The notes under the pieces were generated by a model that was not told the origin of the DNA, made no database searches, and saw nothing but the letters and a program-made list of their open reading frames with translations. A DNA stretch of 64,000 bases from Xenoacremonium recifei (taxonomy: Eukaryota > Ascomycota > Sordariomycetes > Hypocreales > Nectriaceae), in NCBI GenBank assembly GCA_012184525.1, contig WOFQ01000042.1, positions 62,001 to 126,000 on the forward strand. Reading direction: 5' to 3'. Shown piece by piece: positions 59,025 through 64,000 of the stretch (position 1 is the first letter of the stretch; the number at the start of each line of letters is the position of its first letter). Position numbers and translations under genes: made by a program.

Positions 59025-60337
59025 TTATACCCCAGAAACCGCCCGACGTTTAAGCACGGCCGAGTTTTCATTCAAATTTGCCCAGTCATGCGCATCCAAA
59101 CAAGCCTGCCTGCTTAATAACACTGCCGTACTCGTCCTGTCTCTCATTTCTGCTTCGTACATGTCAATGCTACTTTTGAGATCTGAACCTCTATTATACA
59201 CCCCATCGAGAGCCTGCCATAGCTTGAACGCATCGAGTATTCCGTGATTGGCTGCCTCACCTCGATACATCGTCATGGCATGTGCAGCATCTCCCGCTAG
59301 AGTGACTCTACCATGAAGGCTATTCCATTCCAAACATGGCCAATCTTGAAGAACAATTTCTGTAACATCTGTTCCTTCAGCTATTGAAAGAACAATGTCA
59401 CGTAGCATAGGATGGAAGTTCTGTGCTCGCATCTTCATGTCTGCTAGTCGCTCTGCATCCGTCTGCTTGACCTCATCGCTGGATGTTCGTACTGGCCAGG
59501 ACATATTTATCTGGACACGGTATTTCGAATTTTTGGGGGTTTCGGAGCCATTCGTAAAAGGGACATCGAGCATGCTAACCCAGAGGAAGTTGCCACTGAT
59601 AGGGTGGCATCCCTGAAAGAGCAATGGGTCAACCTCTCGTATTGGCTTTACCTCCTCCTCCGTGAAATCAACCGCTGAGCCAACAAATCGAACAGGAAGT
59701 TTTTCATTTTTGTACGTTGTCGGGGCAAGATACCGCCGGGTTTGCGAATTGCTACCCTCTGCACCTACGACTATGGCGCCCTCGACTTTTGAGCCGTCCG
59801 TGAAGGATGCTACAACGCCGTCAGGGGTCTCTTCAACCGCGAGCAAGCGTTTACCCCAGTGGACATGCCCACTGACATCTTGGAGCAGGGCGCCTCGCAA
59901 TTTCTCGCGATTGACACGCCGGCGCTCATTTGGTGGAATGCGGAACTTGGGTTCCAAGGTCTCCAGATTAATGAAGACGAAATGGCCGGTATCGTTACGC
60001 CCAATTTCTGGATCTACTTGAGTAGCATCGACCAACTGCAAGGTTTCCGGGGACAAAATTTCTCTTAATAATGGGAGAGCCCAGTGAAGAGTAATCGCCC
60101 AGCCTTGGCCGCGAGAGTGAATATGGGCGTCTCGCTCATAGATTTGAAACGGAATGCCGGCCTTTAATACTGGTACGTCAGTCTTTGGGAAAAAAAATTA
60201 AGGGCAACTTTTCAGTTGCTTTCAAAGACAATATTTGATGTATGGGGAGTATGAGATTTACTGACCTTCTTCAGTCCATGAGCCAGAGTGAGGCCAACAA
60301 CTCCGGCTCCAATAATGAGAACGGGTTTTGTAGTCAT
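59025..60337 (-). CDS. FAD-dependent aromatic-type monooxygenase
   Basis: Flavoprotein hydroxylase of the salicylate-hydroxylase/PHBH-like group, using NAD(P)H and O2; the substrate is unknown. Exons 60337-60266 and 60161-59025 (intron 104 bp) give 402 residues. The dinucleotide-binding motif is GAGVVG at residues 10-15. The second exon start was placed to give GLKKAGIPFQIYERD, the family sequence; the acceptor is a TAAAG, and a different AAG 21 bases upstream would also keep the frame. GAEGSNSQTR (157-166) replaces the usual GADGxxSxxR with Glu for Asp. The FAD ribityl motif GDAAHAM (314-320) is followed by RGEAANHGILDA. It has no signal peptide or membrane segment. It diverges from an alpha/beta hydrolase gene across 568 bp. 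Confidence 0.87.
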
Positions 60338-60905
60338 TGTGTATTTGCCACGGACACGATAAACAGGAGTGAAGAATTGGCCGGATAGTCGTTCAGTAAC
60401 GTCTCACACCACCATCCGGACTTGTGGTGCTGATGAAGACCCTTACTGAGACGGGTGATGAAAGATCATGAATTCCACGCTTCAACTGCTCATGTCTTGG
60501 TCTTACTTATCAAGCGGACCACGCAATTGGTTGCCGTTCCGTAGCTCCCTCGCTCTCTCTCATTAGCGCATTATTCCTTATCTCCGCCTCTGTACAAACG
60601 GCCAGAGCGGTATCGACTCACTAATCGCGGGGCTATTCCAGCCACCGCGGCAGCCGTCGGATCACTCGCAAGGCGGCTATCTTCGATGCGACGGAACGGA
60701 ACACTTCGTCACGATGATTGCAAGACCCGCGCGATTAACTAGCGGCTAGTTTGGAACCGGCACAAGCCCGTGATGTCTTTCTTCTGTTTTGTTTGTAATC
60801 CATTCGATACTCAAGATTTACGCCGGATGCGGACATCTTATTAAATAAATCTTTCCGGGACAGAAGGAATATTAACAGCTTTACCAACGATTCTTAACCC
60901 GTGCA
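60338..60905. promoter_or_regulatory. Shared promoter of monooxygenase and hydrolase genes
   Basis: Divergent intergenic region of 568 bp. GATA sites (CTTATC on the plus strand) lie at 60506-60511 and 60577-60582. CCGGAT occurs at 60381-60386 and 60823-60828, and its complement at 60414-60419. CGG is the usual half-site of zinc-cluster factors. A further ATCCGG lies at 62386-62391 before the regulator gene. An A/T-rich TTAAATAAAT stretch near 60841-60850 could position hydrolase transcription. Site functions are inferred. Confidence 0.5.
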
Positions 60906-61952
60906 ATGCAGCCAGATACGAAGCATGAGGCTCTGCAGCCTATCCATCCGTCTATGACGGGGAAGTTGGATCCTGTCTTTGAAAAGCTTTACAACGACAA
61001 TGTCGCCAACACACCCCTCCGACCCATTGATCTCTCTTTGCTCCGGAAGAAGTACTCAGTTCTGTATTCTTATGGCACCGGCCCCGCACCAGAAGTGGCC
61101 AGAGTGTATGATACTCAAATAACCACGGACGAAGGTCTCACCCTGGACGTAAGAGTATACGAACCCGACGTCCCTGGTCCATGGCCTGTGCATCTTGTCT
61201 TCCATGGCGGAGGCTGGGGCTTAGGGGATCTGGATACTGAGAGCCACATCTGCAAACATATTTGCAAGAAAGCCGAGGTCGCAGTCATTGATGTCGCCTA
61301 TCGCCTTGTCCCAGAGTGCGCCTTTCCCTGCGGCATTACAGACAGCTTCGCAGCGCTCAAGTACACCCACGACAAAGGCGCAGCTACCTTCAACATTATT
61401 CCATCTAAGATATCCATTGGAGGCGTCTCCGCCGGCGGGTTCATATGCCTCGCGCTGGGTCATATGGCGCGCGACGCTGGAATCCCGCTTAAGTTGATTG
61501 CCGCTGGAACGCCCGTCGTCGCCGACATAAGTCAATACAAGTCGGCCAAAGAGTCTCCTTTCCCATCTATGCAGGAGAACGAGCATGCGCCGACTCTTAA
61601 TTGGGATAGGCTCATCTGGTTCGACAAACTGAAATGGAGCTCCCTTGGTTCAACCGACGAGGAAATTGCCACGAAGCGCAAGCAAATGCCACAATTTTAC
61701 ATTGACCTATTCAAGTCACCTTGTTTCAGTAATCTTCCAAGGACCGTTATCTACACAGCTGGCGCTGATCCGCTTCGGGACGAGGGTGAGGCTTATGCGC
61801 GGTTACTGGTTGAGCATGGCAATGAGGTGGTCTTGAAGCGATTCCTAGGGGTTCCCCATCCATTCATGCACATGGATAAGGATCTATGGCAGGCCAAAGA
61901 ATTCATAGATCAGACTGCGAGGGAGATTCGGTTGGCGTTGACAGATAAATAA
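60906..61952 (+). CDS. Alpha/beta hydrolase (HSL-like, hydrolase fold-3)
   Basis: Intracellular-type esterase/lipase of the hormone-sensitive-lipase family, 348 residues in one exon. The oxyanion motif is HGGG at 100-103. The nucleophile is Ser175 in GVSAGG, with Asp288 (GADPL) and His318 (VPHPF) completing the triad. The N-terminal cap helix region (about 1-60) is typical. No signal peptide is present. The ATG at 60906 is the first in frame and follows an A/T-rich leader. It pairs with the divergent FAD monooxygenase and precedes a zinc-cluster regulator, which suggests an ester- or lactone-type intermediate in a common pathway; this is inferred from position only. Confidence 0.88.
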   Translation: MQPDTKHEALQPIHPSMTGKLDPVFEKLYNDNVANTPLRPIDLSLLRKKYSVLYSYGTGPAPEVARVYDTQITTDEGLTLDVRVYEPDVPGPWPVHLVFHGGGWGLGDLDTESHICKHICKKAEVAVIDVAYRLVPECAFPCGITDSFAALKYTHDKGAATFNIIPSKISIGGVSAGGFICLALGHMARDAGIPLKLIAAGTPVVADISQYKSAKESPFPSMQENEHAPTLNWDRLIWFDKLKWSSLGSTDEEIATKRKQMPQFYIDLFKSPCFSNLPRTVIYTAGADPLRDEGEAYARLLVEHGNEVVLKRFLGVPHPFMHMDKDLWQAKEFIDQTAREIRLALTDK

Positions 61953-62468
61953 CCCACGAAGTGATAATGCTGGGGGCTGGGATGATCATAGTAAAACTTG
62001 GTATAAGAAGATCGAAGCGTTTTGAACTTGACACACCTGACCTAAAAAAGAATATCGATGTGAAATAAACACAGAAATAAATGATGGTGTTGATTTTAAA
62101 GACACTCGCACGAGGCTTGTAAGTTTACCGCAGATGATGGCTCAGTGCGGGGGAATAGATAAGAGAACGTAACAGCAAAATGACCCCAAATTGAAGATAA
62201 GGCGATTAAATAGCCGGGACTCAATGGCATTTAACGGAAGTTCGGATAAGACTTGTTCCTTGATCAACACTCAACCTAGACATCAACCAAATCATCGCCA
62301 TCATTCCGACACAATACAGGAACACCAAGTTAGAAGCGTGATAGCGACGCTGCCCTTCTCATAAGAGGGATTATACGGAAGGGTTATCCGGTTATCTCGG
62401 TGCACCTTTCGTCAACCAAGTTTCGATCTATTCAGCCCCCGCACGCCGAGGCCTAGGCGAGACCAACA
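61953..62468. other. Spacer and promoter of the zinc-cluster regulator
   Basis: A/T-rich, with the hydrolase 3' UTR at the left. ATCCGG at 62386-62391 lies 78 bp before the regulator ATG and matches the CCGGAT sites in the divergent promoter. No gene is seen. Confidence 0.5.
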
Positions 62469-64000
62469 ATGACGTCTCGACCACGACGAAACGCTTGCGT
62501 CCGCTGCGCGTACATCAAGCAAGCCTGTGATGGCGGAGAGCCTTGCTCGCGATGTCGCCGGTTGAACGTGGCCGATACCTGCCGTCCCAGGTCGTCTCCT
62601 GACCGCCAGGGAAGTGGCATGTCTATCGAATACGCCAAGGCTCAGATACGCAGAGTGCATACCGGATGTCTGGCTTGCAAAAGGCGGAAGAAGAAGTGCG
62701 ATGAGATGAAACCTCGCTGCGGAGACTGCACAAGGCTATGCATGGAATGCTCTTGGCCGAACAAACCGGCAACTTCATCTCCCGAGAGTCAACCCAGTCT
62801 CAGTCCGGCTACAGAAACACTTGCAGGCTGGTCTGAGCCTGACTTCATCAACATCGACTTTGCCGATATGTTTGATGTAGACTTCGCTTTGACGGCTGAT
62901 GAGGACAACTCCACCTACCTTTGCGCATCACCAGAACTTGCAATGGAGGTTGCAAGTCCATCTCCAAGACATGTCACACCCAGTACCTTTCCAAACTTGC
63001 CAGCCGAAGAGGATAAGCTGTTACTCAACCACTTCTCCAACATTGTCACCTCCGTATTGTCGAGACAGCCTGATGCGAATGCCAATCCATATCTAACACA
63101 TCTCCTTCCCATGGCGATGTCGAACGAAATGGTTCTCCATTCTCTCTTGGCTCTCAGCGCAAATCACTGGCACAGGCTTCAACCTCAACTGGCTAGCCGG
63201 AGTCTCCTGTACAAGAGCAAAGCGAGCAAGGCACTTGCAGGTCTTCTCCCTCGAGTAGACCAAGCATCAGTGGGTGCTGCACTCGCGTCTTGTCTCTTGC
63301 TTTGCATGTCGGAAATATTGGATGGGTCGTCTTCCGGCTGGAAGATCCATCTTGGTGGCGCGAAACGACTCCTTGCCATGCTGACGTCCCAGCAAAACCA
63401 ACCGCTTTCCGGGAACTACGAATTCCTCATCAGACTATGCAAATTCCTCGATAGCGCAACTACAACGACGACGTGTATGCCGCCTTTGATCGGCAAGGAC
63501 AAGGATGCGAGAGGACTCGGCAGTCCTACGATTGCCACTGCCCCCGGCATCGAGGACGCGGCCATCTATGGCCTCCCCAAGGAACTGTTTCATCTTGTTG
63601 ATCGGGTCAATATTCTGGCGTCCAAACGCAATACCAGATTGGACGAAGCATCTGAGGTGGCATTCCTACAGGAAGCAGCCACCGTGAAAGAACAGCTTGA
63701 TCACTGGAGCTTTGAGTATGGAGGCCTCAACCCCGCTGTAATGGCTCTGTCTCCGTCTTCTGCGAATAATGATGTTCTCAACGCTACAATTGCCTTTGAA
63801 TGGGCTCTCCGGCTTCGTCTCCATCAAGTGGTGGAGGGGTATATGTTGACAGACCCTCAAGTATTTCGATCTGTGACAACAATCCTGGAAGCTGTTCAGA
63901 AGATCCGGTATGGAAGCTCGCTTGAAGGGTGCTTGATCTTCCCCCTTGTCATGGCGGGCGGGGCGTGTGATCAGTTGGAGCATAGGCTCATTGTCCAGGA
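62469..64000 (+). CDS. Transcription factor with two tandem Zn2Cys6 clusters (3' end beyond window)
   Basis: Open without a stop or obvious intron from the ATG at 62469 to the window end; at least 510 residues. Two binuclear zinc clusters lie in tandem. The first has Cys10, 13, 20, 26, 29 and 38 (spacing 2-6-5-2-8). The second has Cys67, 70, 77, 84, 87 and 94 (spacing 2-6-6-2-6) with the basic loop KRRKKK. The second is canonical for DNA binding, while the first has only one Lys in the equivalent loop (AYIKQA). The region from about 180 (EDKLLLNHFSNIV) onward resembles the Fungal_trans_2 domain. An acidic/aromatic stretch (about 118-135) could be an activation segment. It is probably the local regulator of the neighbouring hydrolase and monooxygenase genes. 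Confidence 0.88.
   Translation, partial: MTSRPRRNACVRCAYIKQACDGGEPCSRCRRLNVADTCRPRSSPDRQGSGMSIEYAKAQIRRVHTGCLACKRRKKKCDEMKPRCGDCTRLCMECSWPNKPATSSPESQPSLSPATETLAGWSEPDFINIDFADMFDVDFALTADEDNSTYLCASPELAMEVASPSPRHVTPSTFPNLPAEEDKLLLNHFSNIVTSVLSRQPDANANPYLTHLLPMAMSNEMVLHSLLALSANHWHRLQPQLASRSLLYKSKASKALAGLLPRVDQASVGAALASCLLLCMSEILDGSSSGWKIHLGGAKRLLAMLTSQQNQPLSGNYEFLIRLCKFLDSATTTTTCMPPLIGKDKDARGLGSPTIATAPGIEDAAIYGLPKELFHLVDRVNILASKRNTRLDEASEVAFLQEAATVKEQLDHWSFEYGGLNPAVMALSPSSANNDVLNATIAFEWALRLRLHQVVEGYMLTDPQVFRSVTTILEAVQKIRYGSSLEGCLIFPLVMAGGACDQLEHRLIVQ

Noticed and set aside
1..64000. tRNA genes, CRISPR arrays, bacterial-type operons or ribosome binding sites
   Set aside because: I scanned for T-loop-like GTTCRA motifs and regularly spaced repeats and found no convincing case; the sequence is eukaryotic.

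Overview
The window is nuclear DNA of a filamentous ascomycete. Genes carry one to five short introns (44-107 bp in most cases) with GTRNGT donors, CTAAC/CTGAC-like branch sites and CAG/TAG acceptors. Leaders are long and pyrimidine-rich, and every recognisable protein is fungal. The protein forms (AreA/NIT2-type GATA factor, Dbf2/SidB kinase, Srb8/Med12, Rgd1, Pop1) fit a member of the Sordariomycetes. That assignment is an inference from sequence style, not a database result. There are 16 supported protein genes, the last cut by the window end, one clear pseudogene and one partly decayed accessory island. I found no rRNA, tRNA, CRISPR or intact transposon.

Layout. 1-3127: promoter and long leader of areA. 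3128-6463 (+): nitrogen regulator AreA. 6464-8881: convergent intergenic DNA with three GATA sites and a GGAT microsatellite. 8882-10973 (-): NDR-family kinase Dbf2/SidB. 12370-13200 (+): secreted CREG-like split-barrel protein. 17428-22111 (+): Mediator subunit Med12/Srb8, preceded by an overlapping uORF. 22.8-25.0 kb: accessory island with a small spliced coiled-coil gene, broken reading frames, a diverged inverted coding duplication and CCCTAA-like repeats. 25556-28252 (-): F-BAR RhoGAP Rgd1. 32624-34908 (-): RBR E3 ubiquitin ligase. 34.9-41.6 kb: gene-poor stretch. 41612-42321 (+): GNAT acetyltransferase. 43094-44240 (+): EAF-type elongation factor. 44606-46504 (-): secreted type-B carboxylesterase. 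47493-48022 (-): GFA/CENP-V-type zinc protein. 48367-51090 (-): RNase P/MRP subunit Pop1. 53673-55126 (+): secreted Ser/Asp-repeat protein. 55985-56502 (-): phosphotransferase pseudogene. 58112-58746 (+): small secreted cysteine-containing protein. 59025-60337 (-): FAD monooxygenase. 60906-61952 (+): alpha/beta hydrolase. 62469-end (+): transcription factor with two tandem zinc clusters.

The first 51 kb is mainly conserved housekeeping and regulatory genes: nitrogen control, mitotic exit/septation, Mediator, Rho signalling, elongation, RNase P. The last 10 kb reads as accessory sequence, with two secreted proteins, a decayed kinase-like gene and a divergent monooxygenase/hydrolase pair beside a dual-zinc-cluster regulator. 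The last three genes look like a small regulated catabolic or detoxification module. Their shared promoter has two GATA sites and three CCGGAT-type sites, and a fourth such site lies before the regulator. This could place the module under both the local regulator and AreA, but that link is inferred.
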